A stretch of DNA of 64,000 bases from Heliopora coerulea (GCA_030142905.1 JASJOG010000077.1:985001-1049000), one strand, 5' to 3'; shown: positions 50,188 through 62,451, numbered from the stretch's first letter. The notes: generated from the sequence alone by a model not told the origin. Numbers and translations are program-made.

Positions 50188-50534
50188 ACATCATTTTGTT
50201 ATCGGAACGCGCAAGAATAATTGGGAATATCTGCAGGTAAACATGCGCAGAAAAATGGGTACTGGGAAACTCGTATCCACACTGGTGCCATAGTGCTCAA
50301 GTTCAAGATTTGAAGTAGTGCCCGTACTAAGGGACTAGTACCCAGAATATCGTTCGGGTACCACGAAGATGCTGTGTTCACATTGGTGCCTAAGCCGGGG
50401 CACTGTACTAAGGTACCCAGTCTGAACAGGCCGTTAAACAACCCGGGATTCGCAGTCACATCTGCATGGGGTACAAAGACATTAAAAAAATCAGAAAAAT
50501 TGACATTCTGGGAACAGCTGTACCTACCTTGTCA

Positions 50535-50652
50535 TGAATATTATTGCCCAGCGTATTATTCTTAGTAGCGCATTCTAGTTCCTTTTTTGTTGGTTCAACA
50601 ATGCCGCTACTAAGAGTAATATGCTGGGTAATAATATTCATGGCAAGATTAC
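50535..50652. repeat. Inverted repeat, ~38-bp arms
   Basis: catgaatattattgcccagc...ttagtagcg and its near complement ccgctactaagag...ttcatgg, with a 40-bp loop. Flanking gctgtacct words also repeat. Confidence 0.75.
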
Positions 50653-51821
50653 GATTCCCGCCAGCTGTACCTATCTCAATTACACGTCTTATCCGCTGAA
50701 GAGGACCATTTTGGGGGATAAAACTCGTTTTGGGATGTTCAGAGTATGAATAGAGCTGATCACTCGCTAGGTCTCTTGCATTGGATATGCCATCAGGGCT
50801 TCGTACAAGCAGCCTCGACACTTAAAATAAGTGTTTTAGTTTATAAAAGATACAGAGCGTTGACATATCACCACAAGTCTTTTGTTCAAAGACCAAACAG
50901 AAATTCATCTCAAATCTCACTTAACGTCCACCGACCTCAACGAAGACATTCCCATCAAAAACTTCTTACAAACCTTTCTTGGATTTTTTCAATCAACGGC
51001 ATTTCATTCTGGGTTACAAAGAGTTCATCACTTCTTCTGGATTCTTCCAGTTCAAGAGGTTCTTTTTTCATGTCGTCCACGCTTTCTTCGTTCTTCTCTT
51101 TAACGGCGATTCGCTAAAAGATATGAAAAGCCAAATTGAAGCCACTCTGTTCACCATGATTTAGGATCGGTTGTATAAGAGGACTTGCGTGACCTGATGA
51201 CTTGAGAGCCACTTTCTCAAACTCATTAATAATTCATAAAGCAAAAACAAAAGAAATACGTAATTAATCAGGATTTAGAAGTCGGAAGGAGATTACACCT
51301 GAATTTTGCCAACTTTCGGTTGGATTTTCGCCCAAAATGCAGGTTCATTTGAGAAGTAATTTCAAAGCCTCGTTAAGTGTTCTTCCTCCAATTTCACAAT
51401 ACCTCGAAACTCGTTAAAAAAGCTCGGCTTCGACTCGTTTTTAAACTCGTTTCCCTGTATTTAGAAATCGGAGGAAGAACACCAACTCGTGTTTGAAATA
51501 TTACTTCAAAAATTTGACTTTACTAAGTCTCTATAAGAACTGTAAACTGTTAATCCGTCACCGTTTTTACGATTAATTTTATCTAAGAATTTTCAGGTTC
51601 TATTGCATTTCATATATGTAGGCTAGGACTGGTCTACATGTTTTTTCTCACTACACTGTACCAGATTTGTTTGACAGCTTGACGGATAGAGTATGAATCA
51701 TTGAAGTTGAGATTAATTGAATGAATTGGACAGAAGAAGGAAGGATCGAAGAAAGGAAGAAAGGAAGAAAGAAAGTAAGGGGGGGAAGGGTTTGCTTTGT
51801 AGGATGGATTTGCTCTATTGT

Positions 51822-51917
51822 CTACACCTGAAGTCTTGAATGTTGCTCTCTAATCGTTTCAAGTTCTGATTGAAGTAGACTGTCCATTTTTGCCATCTTC
51901 TCTTCAAATACTTGCTT
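51822..51917 (-). CDS. Last exon of the uncharacterised gene
   Basis: 96 bp, acceptor tgttttcag, 31 codons and TAG. Coiled-coil-like tail. Confidence 0.65.
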   Translation of the reverse strand, partial: KQVFEEKMAKMDSLLQSELETIREQHSRLQV

Positions 51918-54900
51918 CTGAAAACAGAAAACAACAATATGTAAGACAGTTAAGTTTTCAACATTAATGACAGATACTCTCATTATTGTTGTAAACTTAA
52001 CTGTTAACCTAGTGTGAATGACTCAACATCCTTTTATATTTAAGTCAATCGATAACAAAACTATCTGGAAGCACGTAATCTGCCATCATTTTTGGCAAAT
52101 ATTCACTAAGTATCAAATAGCGCAAAATATGAAGCGTATCTGTATCAATGGCGTAAGCAGAAGAGGTAGAATTGCTCCTCCCCATACGTTTCGTCCAGAC
52201 CAGACCTGTCGGTACATCAAGCTAATTCAATGCCAGGATTCAGTTTATGAAAAACTGCTAAACAAGTTTCGGCTTTTAAATTTAAGTATACCGTATGAAA
52301 AATGTTCAGTGCTTGGCAGGAATCCAGTTTCTACGGATGAATTTGTGATAGTACGTGGGTACCAAAATATCTGGTCAGCTCTCAAGGCAAAGTGGTTGTG
52401 ATAATGGTGACAACTGAACTAAGAGAAAATATTTGGGTAAACATAAAACCTCAATGGGGAGCGGTGCGCTTTTACGTCAAACCATTTTCTAAGTTTAATG
52501 TAAGCCATCACTAGTTGTGTAAAAATTAGTCATTCTTTTGTCAAAGTTTGCTGACAGTTTTACTTATACCATCAGGGAAATACCCTGGTTGATTTTTTAT
52601 TGTATTTGTTGGTACATTACAAATATGTTGTATCTCATATTTCTTCTGTCCCCCCCCCACCCCCCACTCTCCACTTTTCAAAGTCCTGCCTACACGACTG
52701 ATCTGTATGAAATAGTATAAACCATACATAGCATTTTTGCATTTACATTTTGTGTAAAATAAAGCACACTCTGAATAATATTGACATCTTGAAACTCGAG
52801 ATTTGATGTTAATGACAAGACAAGACTATAGTGAGATTGTAATATTTCAATTTTATTTCAAAGTCATCATCGTCTGACGATGACTGTAAAATAAAGTCAA
52901 AATATTACAACTATCTCACAACAGTCTTACCTTATCATTAACTCAAATCTTGAGTTTCAAGGTGTCAAGTATGCATTAGTTTAGTGATGTGAGTATGTTT
53001 TATTTTACACTTTTTCAAGTTGTCGGCTGGTTGTGGTCATTTTGTGTAAATTGGCACAAAAGATCTGATGGGAGTTGATTATGATTCTGTTTGAAAATGA
53101 AAGTTTAGACAAGACACCATAAAGTTCAACTTACCTCATCTTGACTACTGAAAACCACACCATGTTCAGAAACATGATAATAACTTGGACAACAACATGG
53201 ACTGGCATATTCGCCTTCACTCTCATCTGGATCATTCAACAAATCTGACTCTCTTCCATTTTGCCATATTTCCCTTTTTTTATATCTTTCATCATGACAT
53301 CCATAACATTTAAAATTCCACTTTGAACTGTCCTTCATGACAGGACTCTCTTTGTACAAAACTTCCAAACTTCCTAAAAAGTATCTGTTCTCAAGTGAGT
53401 TTCGCCAGCGAGTTCTTTTTTCTACATGACAATTTTCCATGATCCTATTCCAAAGCCTTCTTGTCTGTTGCCGCTCAACAAAACAATTATTATATTTCCT
53501 CAAATCATGTTTGTTTTCTAAATTTTCACAACTTAAAGTAGTACAATCACAAGCATTAATATTGAATTGTGATGCTTCTAACAATGAGTTCTCTCCCACT
53601 TGTAAATTCTGCTTGAAAATGGCTAAAATATCCAAAGGGCTATTCAACCCATTTTTCTTAGAAAATTTATAATTTCCTGAAGATGACAAATGCTGCTTTC
53701 TTGGATAATGGTTTGGAAATGCTGTGTATGGTGTCCACTCATCCTGCAAAAAAAAAACATGTTCAGCAGGAGCATGGATTCATTTGCTACAGCAACTTAC
53801 ATTAAGCTCAACTGCCAAAGGAACAATATTTATTATGTAAATTAGTCAATAATATTAAGAGGGTGATATGACTTGAGATAAGCTGTCTAGCTGTGCCACG
53901 AATAGGTAGTATATATGTTCTTAATTTTTTCTTTCAACAAAAACATTGAATGTTACTTTGAAAGTTCAAAAACATTGCATATTACTTTCTAATCTATGCA
54001 AAAATTTGAAATGAACAAGACAAAAGCACAAATGAATGTCAATTGAATAAAACAAATGTATTTTCATGTTAATGTATTTGAATTCAGCATAGCAGAAGGG
54101 GGGTGTAGGGGGTGTAGGGGGTGTAGGGGATGTAGAGGTGTAGGGAGTGCTGGGAGTGCAGCACCCCCAGTGTCCTGTTTGTCAGAAATTATCAGCACAG
54201 TAGAAGTTCTGGCAGCAAAGTTTTAATTTTAGAGAATAACCTAGAAAACCAACAAATGATCCATTCTTGGGTAAAATTTCTGATACTAATATGAGACAGA
54301 ATTTTCAAAGAATGATTTTGGAGCTTTCAGACATACATTAAGTTACCAACTTCTGATGACTTTTACAGGTTTTCTTTTATCACACCTGGATGTAACTTAA
54401 TAGGGAGCAATGTCTTGTCAGTTTGCCATTTCTGTGAATGCTAGCTAAAGTTGAAAATAACAAATAGTTGAAAATTTTTGTGCTTTTGATTCTTGTTTGC
54501 ATGTTGTATGTCTTGTGCTTTTTAGAAAAATAGATTGCAAAAAACATCTCAGCAGTTTTATACCATACCCAGACCATGCTCACTTAACAAAATGTTAAAT
54601 TAAATTGTCTTGACTTCTCCTCATTAATTCTTTTGACAACCTTTCAGTCATCAAGGCTTAGAAATCCCAGTATTAAATTTTCAATTACATTTTGAGTTCT
54701 AGAAAACAAAAAGCAATTGGAAACACTTGTTTCTAAAGAAGTATCTCGTTTAGTTGTATACAGGTAATACCAGACTTTAGTATACATTTAATTATTAGAA
54801 CATAAGGTCCTTAGGCAGTGGCGGATCTGAGGGGAGAGTTCAGGGGAGTTAACCCCCCTCAAACCACCAAACAACATGGGGATTCCTTGCAAGAGTCTTC

Positions 54901-56618
54901 ACATTTGCTGTACATAATAAACTTTATTGGCATCGTTTTTCTTTCACTGTGAACCCCATTTAAGTGATAAAAAGACTAACCTTCCATAAAAACTTATAAT
55001 GACCAATAACCAGGTTAACCAACCCCTTCTCAAAAACGTGGGACTACACCTAGCCTGGAAACCTTCTCCTTCCACAAAATCCTGGAGCCACCCCTGTTAG
55101 GGTGCATTGAAGTAGGCTGAGGGGGTGCCTTCAACAGAATTTCCCAGGTATGGCTCTCAGAATGGTCCATTCAAAATTTATCAAAATTGAAATGTAGTCA
55201 AGTTGAATATGTTGAATACATTTTGAAACAAAGTTCTACCAGCTGATAGCAAGCAAAACTGGGTATTTGATCTGCAGGGAAGAAATATACTCTATTTTGG
55301 TCCATGATATAATATTTCATATATAACACATCTCTCTACAGCAGTGGTTCTTAATCTTTTTTGAGTCACAGACACCTTTAAGAATCCGATGAAAGCTATG
55401 GATCCCCTTCCCCAGAAATAAGGTGCTCCTTTAGCTTTGCTGGCTTCATGCTTGCATTGGCAAGAACCTTGCCACACAGGAAATACTGCAGCTTTTGTGT
55501 CCAATCTCATTCAGTGATGAAAGTAAAACCAAAGGATGAATAATCTTCGTTGTACTTCCTTTTCTTTGACATTTCCAGAAAAGGAATGTTAATTTTTATC
55601 TGATCCTCACAGACCCCCTGAAACCCATCCATGGACCCCGGGTTAAGAAGCCCTGCTCTACGGGTTAGAAAATGTGACCATGAGACATGTGAACCCCTTT
55701 CCTGTTCAGATGAGATGACAAGCCAGATCCTTCCTTTTCTTGAATAACATGTCAGGCATTAGCCCAAATAAAATATAAAAAGATCTCAGACAAGATTGGG
55801 TTTGTGAGGGAGTTCTAAATAGATACATCTGATATTGGGCCAAGTAAAATGAATGGGAACCCTCTTAACAAATTTCGAAACACAGTACGAGGTTTGTTGT
55901 TATTTAACGGCAATATCATTTGGTCTAGTTTCATTTTCATATACGTGTTCTTAAAGAGAAATTGATAACAAAAAATGAAGGAATGATCACTAGTTCACAA
56001 AATCAATTAACTTTTCCATGGTAACGAAGGATGACGGGTATACAATGTCATTGCCGAAGTTCAAAGAACTCTGTGAAACTATAGTACATTTTTTAAAAAC
56101 TCAAGTGAATCAGAAGTCAGGGTAAAACCTGCAGTTATTTCAAGGCAAGGATTCGAAGTGACTTACAGATTTTCACTTAACGAGAAATGCAACCAATGAC
56201 ATATACAGGGACGATAAGACACAGGGAAAAAAAACATCGACAAGAGCGGAAGTTTTTATTAAGACAACTGAAGAAAATTACGATAATCGTACAGAAACGT
56301 TTGCAGTCTGGATTTTTTTAAAAAAGTTATTGAGTTCAAAATCATAGTACCTGTTCGTTGCCCATCCCTCCATCCAGCACAGCATTACAAGTCATTGTTA
56401 TGGTACCACGAGTCAAGTAAACAGGTTCGATTTGGCATCCACCTGACGTGTCTGAAAGAACCATCAAACATGAAGAAACTTTCATCTCTTCCGGAAACTG
56501 CTTTGCATCTAAAATTACAAATAATTAAATATTTTTGTTAAATAATTTTGCAATATTTATAAAGCCAACCGCTGAGGTTTGCTGACGATTCCGTTGGCTC
56601 TTGAACTGACTCCGCCAT
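51822..56618 (-). CDS. Uncharacterised conserved-looking protein, four exons
   Basis: Minus-strand exons: 56618-56570 (ATG, 16 codons plus one base), 56508-56351, 53743-53135 and 51917-51822 (stop TAG). Phases agree (1, 0, 0), giving about 304 residues. No signal peptide. The middle has many Cys (ACDCTTLSC, KCYGCHDER, SPCCCPSYY) that could bind metal, and a basic segment RRLWNRIMENCHVEKRTRWRN. The last exon is charged and helical (KQVFEEKMAKMDSLLQ), likely a short coiled coil. I do not recognise the family. The exon 1 donor (gttggc) is weak. ATG lies 55 bp from the start of COX5A on the other strand. The last exon has a decayed duplicate at 32764-32858. Confidence 0.7.
52018..52401 (+). CDS. 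Hypothetical 127-codon ORF (doubtful)
   Basis: ATG-started ORF on the + strand inside an intron of the minus-strand gene. Composition is protein-like (mixed basic and hydrophobic) but no domain or family is recognised and no promoter or poly(A) signal was seen. It may be a remnant of a mobile element. Confidence 0.2.
   Translation: MTQHPFIFKSIDNKTIWKHVICHHFWQIFTKYQIAQNMKRICINGVSRRGRIAPPHTFRPDQTCRYIKLIQCQDSVYEKLLNKFRLLNLSIPYEKCSVLGRNPVSTDEFVIVRGYQNIWSALKAKWL
52781..52968. mobile_element. Fold-back element, ~90-bp arms
   Basis: ttgacatcttgaaactcgag... to the centre gtcatcatcgtctgacgatgac, mirrored to 52968 with scattered mismatches. The centre includes CTGACGA (52874-52880) followed by a tgact..agtca stem, again hammerhead-like, but GAAA reads AAAA. 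Confidence 0.7.
53135..53743 (-). CDS. Main exon of the uncharacterised gene
   Basis: 609 bp, 203 codons, phase 0 at both ends; acceptor follows a run of T (ttttttgcag), donor gtaagt. Holds the Cys-rich segments. Confidence 0.75.
54098..54172. repeat. G-rich ~10-bp minisatellite
   Basis: ggtgtagggg-type units repeated about five times, then decaying. Several runs of three or more G on one strand, so it could form a G-quadruplex. Confidence 0.8.
54588..55160 (+). repeat. Interspersed repeat, copy C, with a nested MITE
   Basis: Shares acattttgag, acttgtttct, tcgtttagttg, gtgcatt and ccttcaacagaattt words in order with 30410-30590. Interrupted by the hAT-like element at 54816-55096. Confidence 0.65.
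54816..55096. mobile_element. hAT-like MITE nested in repeat copy C
   Basis: Ends CAGTGGCGGATCTGAGG and complement CAGGGGTGGCTCCAGG. Direct repeat ttagg on both sides (54811-54815, 55097-55101). The interruption is visible against the uninterrupted copy at 30.5 kb. Confidence 0.65.
55342..55655. mobile_element. hAT-like MITE (CAGTGGTTCTTAA ends)
   Basis: Inverted ends CAGTGGTTCTTAATC and CAGGGCTTCTTAACC; 8-bp duplication ctctacag (55334-55341) and ctctacgg (55656-55663). Such CAGTGGTTCT ends are common in animal hAT MITEs. Confidence 0.8.
56351..56508 (-). CDS. Exon 2 of the uncharacterised gene
   Basis: 158 bp, acceptor gtaattttag, donor gtacta; entered in phase 1, left in phase 0. Encodes EEMKVSSCLMVL and RGTITMTCNAVLDGG. 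Confidence 0.65.
56570..56618 (-). CDS. Exon 1 of the uncharacterised gene
   Basis: ATG GCG GAG start at 56618; encodes MAESVQEPTESSANLS plus one base. The start codon sits in AATATGGCGGA, a YY1-type motif often found at start codons of housekeeping genes. Confidence 0.6.
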
Positions 56619-56673
56619 ATTGGATTTGAGTCGTTGGGTACTGTAGTTATCAAATTTGAGTGCTTTTATTACT
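56619..56673. promoter_or_regulatory. Bidirectional promoter between COX5A and its divergent neighbour
   Basis: Only 55 bp separate the two start codons on opposite strands. No TATA box. The ccatatt next to the minus-strand ATG fits a YY1 site. The 5' UTRs must be very short or overlap. Confidence 0.6.
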
Positions 56674-56737
56674 ATGATGCTTCGCTTAAACGTCCAACGT
56701 TTAGCCCCAATGGTGAGGAAAATTACACCAGGCTTAG
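56674..56737 (+). CDS. COX5A: COX5A exon 1 (mitochondrial presequence)
   Basis: ATG ATG start, 21 codons plus G, donor gtaagt. Confidence 0.85.
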
Positions 56738-59700
56738 GTAAGTTCTTTTCGATGCAAGTTCGCCGTTATTTTATTTTTGAGTAAGAGCTGAATTTTCAAG
56801 TACGCTATTGTCATGAGACTACTCAAATACTGAAGATGTATTACATAGTTAGCAAGATGTTTCTCAAAAACCTACCTGTACTTGATAAGATATGTCAAAA
56901 ACATTGAAATTTTACTTAATAAGTATACTACTTGCAGAATTTCGTATTGTTACGGTCAGTTAAACTTGGCGAAGAAACCTGGTCTAAGAGTTTATTTTCA
57001 AACGAGAGGCTTAAGTCACTCTGTAGCACTGGCATTGTGGATCTTGGTTCTTTTGGACAACCTCAGAACACTTACTGACCACGGAAAAGTTGGGTATAAA
57101 TGTATGATGTAATGGGAAGAATTGACCCAGGAATGATTACACCCTTCACTGGTGTAAAGCTTCAGGAGGTGGTATGTCTATCCCCCCAACTTCATATGCC
57201 ACTTCTGGTCAGCATTCTAAAGTATAAGAGTCATAGCATCTGACATCAACAGGAGCCACAAGCAAAGTAGTTTATCAAAGTGATTTGTAATGATATGGTA
57301 TAATTAAATGATATATGATCATATATAATACAGTATGTGCCCACACACAGGAAAACCAATGGTAACAGAATTCCATTCAGACAGCTGAAAAAACAGATAG
57401 TTAATGGATGACACATGGTTTGAGAAAGTGTGTGAATGGTTTGATTGAAATCCCAAAACGGGTTCCACCAACCATTCAAATGGATTCCACCAACCATTCA
57501 AACAGATTCCATGGGCTATACAAACAGATCCCACCAACCATTTGAATGGTATGCTTTTTAAATAGATTGCCTAGTCTGTTTGAACAGCATTTCTGATATG
57601 AAATAAGATACGTGATAGTGTGAAATAAACAAGTGGGTGTTCTAAGTTTCAGGATGCATTTTGTACTATATAATGTAGAAGCTTTCAACTGCTTGACTTT
57701 GTGCTTAGTTTTGAGATAAAACTATATTAAATGACACTAAAGTGAAGTAGATCTACTGCTTCTTTGCAAGGCATAGTGTCAATACAACAGGTTTGTTTTA
57801 CTGACTATCCTTAGTTCTTACCTCTGCTAGTTATGGTGTATAATGTATCAAATTAAAATAGCAACTTTCCTGGTGATGACTACAAGTTAATTGAAATGTT
57901 AAACAATATGCTAATGATATTCAAAGAATCGGTTGCTTTGTATTTTGTAAATAGCTGTTAGTTACCAAAACTGTGGCCTAAAACTTTTCTTCTAATACAT
58001 TTTGTGTTATTAACTCCATTCATGGAAGTTGCAGTGGCAGTACTATTCAATCCAATATGTTTTGGTCATTAATGAGAAAATAATCAGCAAAATTTTTGTG
58101 CAGCATAATGTCTGGAGGAAATTGTTTGTTTTATAAGCCTTTTAGTGCTAGCATTGTGGACAGCTTGAACAAAAGTAATGGCACCTTCTACCACAGGTTT
58201 CGAATTCCCTACACGATTAACAAGAAACAGGCATTCAAGCAGGTTTGAATCAACCCTTTGAACAGTTTGGGTGATTAGTTTAAATGGTTCTAACTTTTCA
58301 TCTAACCATCCAAATGGTTTACTGCAGCTGTTTGGCTCATCCATTCAAAGACTTTGGCTCACCCACTCAAACAATTTGCCTCATCTGTTCAAATGCTTTG
58401 GCCTATCCATTTGAACAATTAGCTTTAAGCATTTGAATGGTGTAACAAAAGTTCCAAATGGCTTATTTAAACATTTGAATGAATACCAAACAGATTGCAA
58501 ATGCTTTTGATTGCAAGCCATATGTCTGAGCATTAATGGTACTTCATCCATGTGAGGACACATAATATATGATGTGTTATATGATATATAATGTATGATA
58601 TGATATGATGTAACATATTATAATATGTAATTTTAATATTATGTAATGTTCAATGTCATGAAATGTTTTTTTTTTTTCAAATTTTTTTTTTCTGTTAACT
58701 GTTCAATCATCATTTTACCTATTTGAATCATCAATTATATAAAATAAGGGTTGAGCCCACCCACTGTAAGAATAATGAGACTTTTTAAAGTATTATATAT
58801 TGTCTTTTTTTTTTCAAATAATGAATCCACAGTATTGAGAGGACATGCAGTTTTACATGTATAAACAAAACTTTTCTTGCTATTGAGCTTTAAAGGTGCC
58901 AGAAATCAGTACTTCTTAAAATGATGGCTTTAAGAAAAAAAGTTTTGTTTATAATAGGACTGATGATGTCAATGTAGAAACATTGACAAACATCAGTAGC
59001 AGAAAAAGCCTGTTACTGGTTGAATGAATGAAAGTCTAAGAATTTTCCTTCCTTGAATCCTTTATGTTCCAGAGTAACTTGTTAGAAAACCATGCTGACA
59101 AATTATGGTTCATTTACTTTAACTTCCATTTACCTTGTCCTGTTTGGGTGCCAGCATTTTATCTCCCAGCTATGACTTAAAAAAAGCTGTGCCTAAAGCA
59201 AAATACATGTATCTCCAGTGTTAAATATTTACCTTTAACAGCAATCTTGCAGAGTGCATGAAACATTTCAATAAGGCAGATTCCTTTATTTAGAAAAAAT
59301 TTGGTGAGATGCATTTCAAGCAGGTCTTAATGCAGGTTTGTATGACCTATTTAAACACCAAACTGTTTTGGCTGTTTTAAGGTGCTGCTTCTCGCTACAT
59401 GTCTGGTAAACCCGAAGAGTCTGCTGAAGCATTTGATGCCAGATGGGAGTCATATTTTGACAGGTTAGAAAAAATAATTATATGAAAGAGCCTGAGATTT
59501 CAACCAGTGAGAGTGAAATTGCAATAGTGAGCACAAACTCTTGGCAAAAGTCGAAGTTAATCTAACCTTTGAAAATTGTTACCTTCCATTTAAATTTCAG
59601 TGAGGTACCATGCTATGGCAATATATTATGATAGTGGAAAAAATGACTCATAGATTCTAATTAGCAGTACACTTCAGTTACATACTATCATATGGTAAAA

Positions 59701-60440
59701 TATGAAGAGGTGTACATGTATTTGTCCAGTCATTAATAAATCATGAGGAAAACATGAAGTGGCTCGATCCATTACGACAACTTTAGACCTGATATTCTCA
59801 TCAAATACTGATTCCTTTTGATTCCTCCCTGATGTCAAACACCTTGAAGATGGCTGCAAATTTTGGCATTGGTCTCATTTTCCAACTCACTTGTCAGTGT
59901 TTTGAAACTAGAACAAGCACTCCTGGTGCATTACGTGTAGTACGTGTGTGTATTACGTGTATGTATTACATGAAAGAGTTTGCAACTTGTCCCCCAAGGT
60001 GGACAATGCTGAAATTTTAAAGGATGTCATCATTCAAGTTGCCGTCGTAGATCTTATGGTTCCTAGTTATTCCAATTTCCATACCCTGTTTAAACATTAA
60101 TTTCTTTTGTTTTGGGATTATGGATTATTAGTTAATAATTAATTTAGGGGTTCTTACTGTATATAGGAAAGATATCGATGACTGGGAAATCCGTAAAGGA
60201 GTCAATGAATTATATGGGCACGACCTGGTACCAGAGCCAAGAATTGTAAATGCCATGTTACGAGCGTGCAGAAGACTTGACGATTTTGCCATGGCGGTGA
60301 GAGTGTTGGAGATGATAAAGTTAAAGAGCATTCAGAGTGGCGACAAAGAAATCTACAATTACATCATCCAAAGTTGCAAGCCAACTATTGACGAGCTTGG
60401 AGTTAGCACTGTCGAAGACTTGGGGTTGGCAAAAAGTTAA
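56674..60440 (+). CDS. COX5A: Cytochrome c oxidase subunit 5A, mitochondrial
   Basis: Three exons, 56674-56737, 59382-59463 and 60167-60440 (TAA at 60438), phases 1 and 2, 139 codons. The first exon is basic and Ser/Thr-free at the very start ([17 protein letters not shown]), fitting a mitochondrial presequence. The mature part has the family signature [10 protein letters not shown], then [34 protein letters not shown] and EELG-like VEDLGL near the C-terminus. It is a nuclear-encoded, matrix-side subunit of complex IV of the respiratory chain. Length is close to the usual 140-150 residues. A second in-frame ATG follows directly; either could start. Intron 1 (2.6 kb) contains degenerate tandem repeats. 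Confidence 0.95.
57438..58520. repeat. Degenerate ~24-30-bp repeats in COX5A intron 1
   Basis: Two clusters (57438-57560 and 58225-58520) of accattcaaa / ccatttgaa words with ttccacc or tttggctcat spacers, in both orientations. Too diverged for an exact unit by eye. Confidence 0.55.
58560..58700. repeat. AT-rich low-complexity (atgatat)n and T run
   Basis: Repeated tatgatat words followed by a long T stretch; COX5A intron 1. Confidence 0.7.
59382..59463 (+). CDS. COX5A: COX5A exon 2
   Basis: Acceptor gctgttttaag; encodes [19 protein letters not shown]; leaves in phase 2 at gttaga. Confidence 0.9.
60167..60440 (+). CDS. COX5A: COX5A exon 3
   Basis: Acceptor actgtatatag; encodes the conserved two-thirds of the protein and the stop. 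Confidence 0.95.
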
Positions 60441-60575
60441 GCCATGATTCTTGCCCTTGAAATATTTAAAGTGAGGTAAGCTCTGTTAGTATAAATGGCT
60501 GTTCTGAAAGTGCAACGATTGATCCCCATTAGCTGATATATCATGGTTTGTGTTGGGTGAACTAAGGCGTTGATT

Positions 60576-60853
60576 CAGCGTTTCTCAACGGGATAGTATC
60601 GGCCCCCCGTGGATGTTTGGGAAACGTCGGAGGGCGATGTCGGAGGGCGGAATCCTGAACCCCGACTGACTACCTGTAGTTGGGCAATACCAAACTTAAT
60701 AACTATATATTACATTTATTGAGTTCGATATTGCTCTGCAGTTGGGTGCTGGTGCGCGCTCAGAACTGGGACTGAGTGTGCTCAGTACGGGGCGGGAAGA
60801 GGTTTCAGGATGAGACAAGTGGAAGTTCATCCAGAAAAGATTGCGAACCACTG
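60576..60853. mobile_element. Possible hAT-like MITE
   Basis: Ends CAGCGTTTCTCAAC and complement CAGTGGTTCGCAAT resemble the hAT end at 55342. The flanking 8-mers match poorly, so the duplication is not demonstrable. Confidence 0.45.
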
Positions 60854-62451
60854 CCTTAATGTTTAACATTCTGACGCAAACCTTCATACATGTATGTTCG
60901 ATGATCTTTACAGTCTTGTACTACTATGTCGTAGTACACATAAACTTGCATATTTACGTTGAAGAATCTGAGGCTTGTAAAACACACTTAACGCTTATCT
61001 GACTATTCCGAATAGGCTTTCACTTGGCATGCAACTCCACCACTACCAGATGTCTTATCAACATGTGAGCCGTTGCAAAACAGAGCCATTCATTCGAGAT
61101 AAATATGACACGGCTTACATGAGACGAGTCTTTCATAATTTGCGAAACGCTCGCATGAACAGTTGACAAACGATGTTCGCACTGGTCGTCACAATCGGTC
61201 GTTACAAAACGCGCCTAATCCTGGAGTGAGTTTTGTGCTGTTCTTCTGTAAGACGCATCTTACCTCAAACGTGAAAATGCTTCACAGCCTCACCCTCGAA
61301 AAGATGAATAGCATCAATCCTGAAAATGTGCTTAAGTAGTTGAATATCACCTTTCTAGGAGAAACTCAGTCCCTCGACGGAAATCCTTCGTTAAAAAGGT
61401 TTTAGAGATAAAAATTTTTGGAGATTTTGACTTGTGAGTTGGTGCTACCCATTTGTCCAAGTTGTGAGACTGGGTTGAAATGCACTAATAAACGGATTCA
61501 AACATCATCGGTGTCTGATCCAAGACGTAAGCACCTATTGCGCGTGCGTTTATTAAGAAAGTCAGATGGCGGGAAAATAAATAACGATGCTTTTTCTTTG
61601 AGATAAATAAGACGCGTCTTTAGTAAGACGTGCCTGACTATTTTTGAGGCATCGTGTCCTAGACGGCGTCTGCCTAACGCACGTACGTAACTTTTGTACC
61701 TCTTAGGGCCCATTTACGCAGTACGACTTTCGTCTGTGATTTTCGTCCTGACTTATGAAAATGTTGTCTCAGACAACTCCTGCTTATGATTCGCTCGCTA
61801 ATGTAGCAATACGTTCTGAAGACGCTATTGACTTAATTGCATACATCACAACGAACAATACAACCTCGCTTTGGATTATTCTTCATATCATGCTCAACCT
61901 CATCCAATAATTGTTTATTAGATTTGTTGGGGGTGGTGGTATTTTGTTGTTATTGTCTTTTCTTCCTTCAGCTGGAAGTGAGCAGCTTTTTCGTGATTCT
62001 TGCACCTGATCCACATTTTATATATTTCGTTTTTGCTTCTGGCAGCTGCCATGTAGATAAATTAGTTGGCAAATGTTTCTTGATTAAACTTTCAGGTATA
62101 TTTTATTTTGTTTTTCTTCATTAGTTTCAGTAAATTCCACAACGCAGAGTGGCTCGACTATGGACCTGTTTTATGCTGTTTTCCGTGGACTTTTGTTATT
62201 TTTCGAGGATTTTCTCGGTGAATGTTGTATTCAGAATACTATTAAACTAATTCTAAAACCTGATTATCGCTACTAGTCATACATGGATTACCGACCTTAT
62301 CTTCCACGTTGTTTGATTGTAATGGGTTGAGATTTGCTAAGCTATCGGATTACAGTAAAACACGGTGGGATTGTCCGCCATTTTTACACTACGCGCGTGA
62401 TGCCAGTGAACGCGTTTGGTGTTTGTAACCGGTGCTAGCAGAACATATCAC
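60854..62451. other. Intergenic, no gene recognised
   Basis: Downstream of COX5A. Short ORFs only (longest 95 codons at 61837-62124), with no motifs. Confidence 0.5.
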
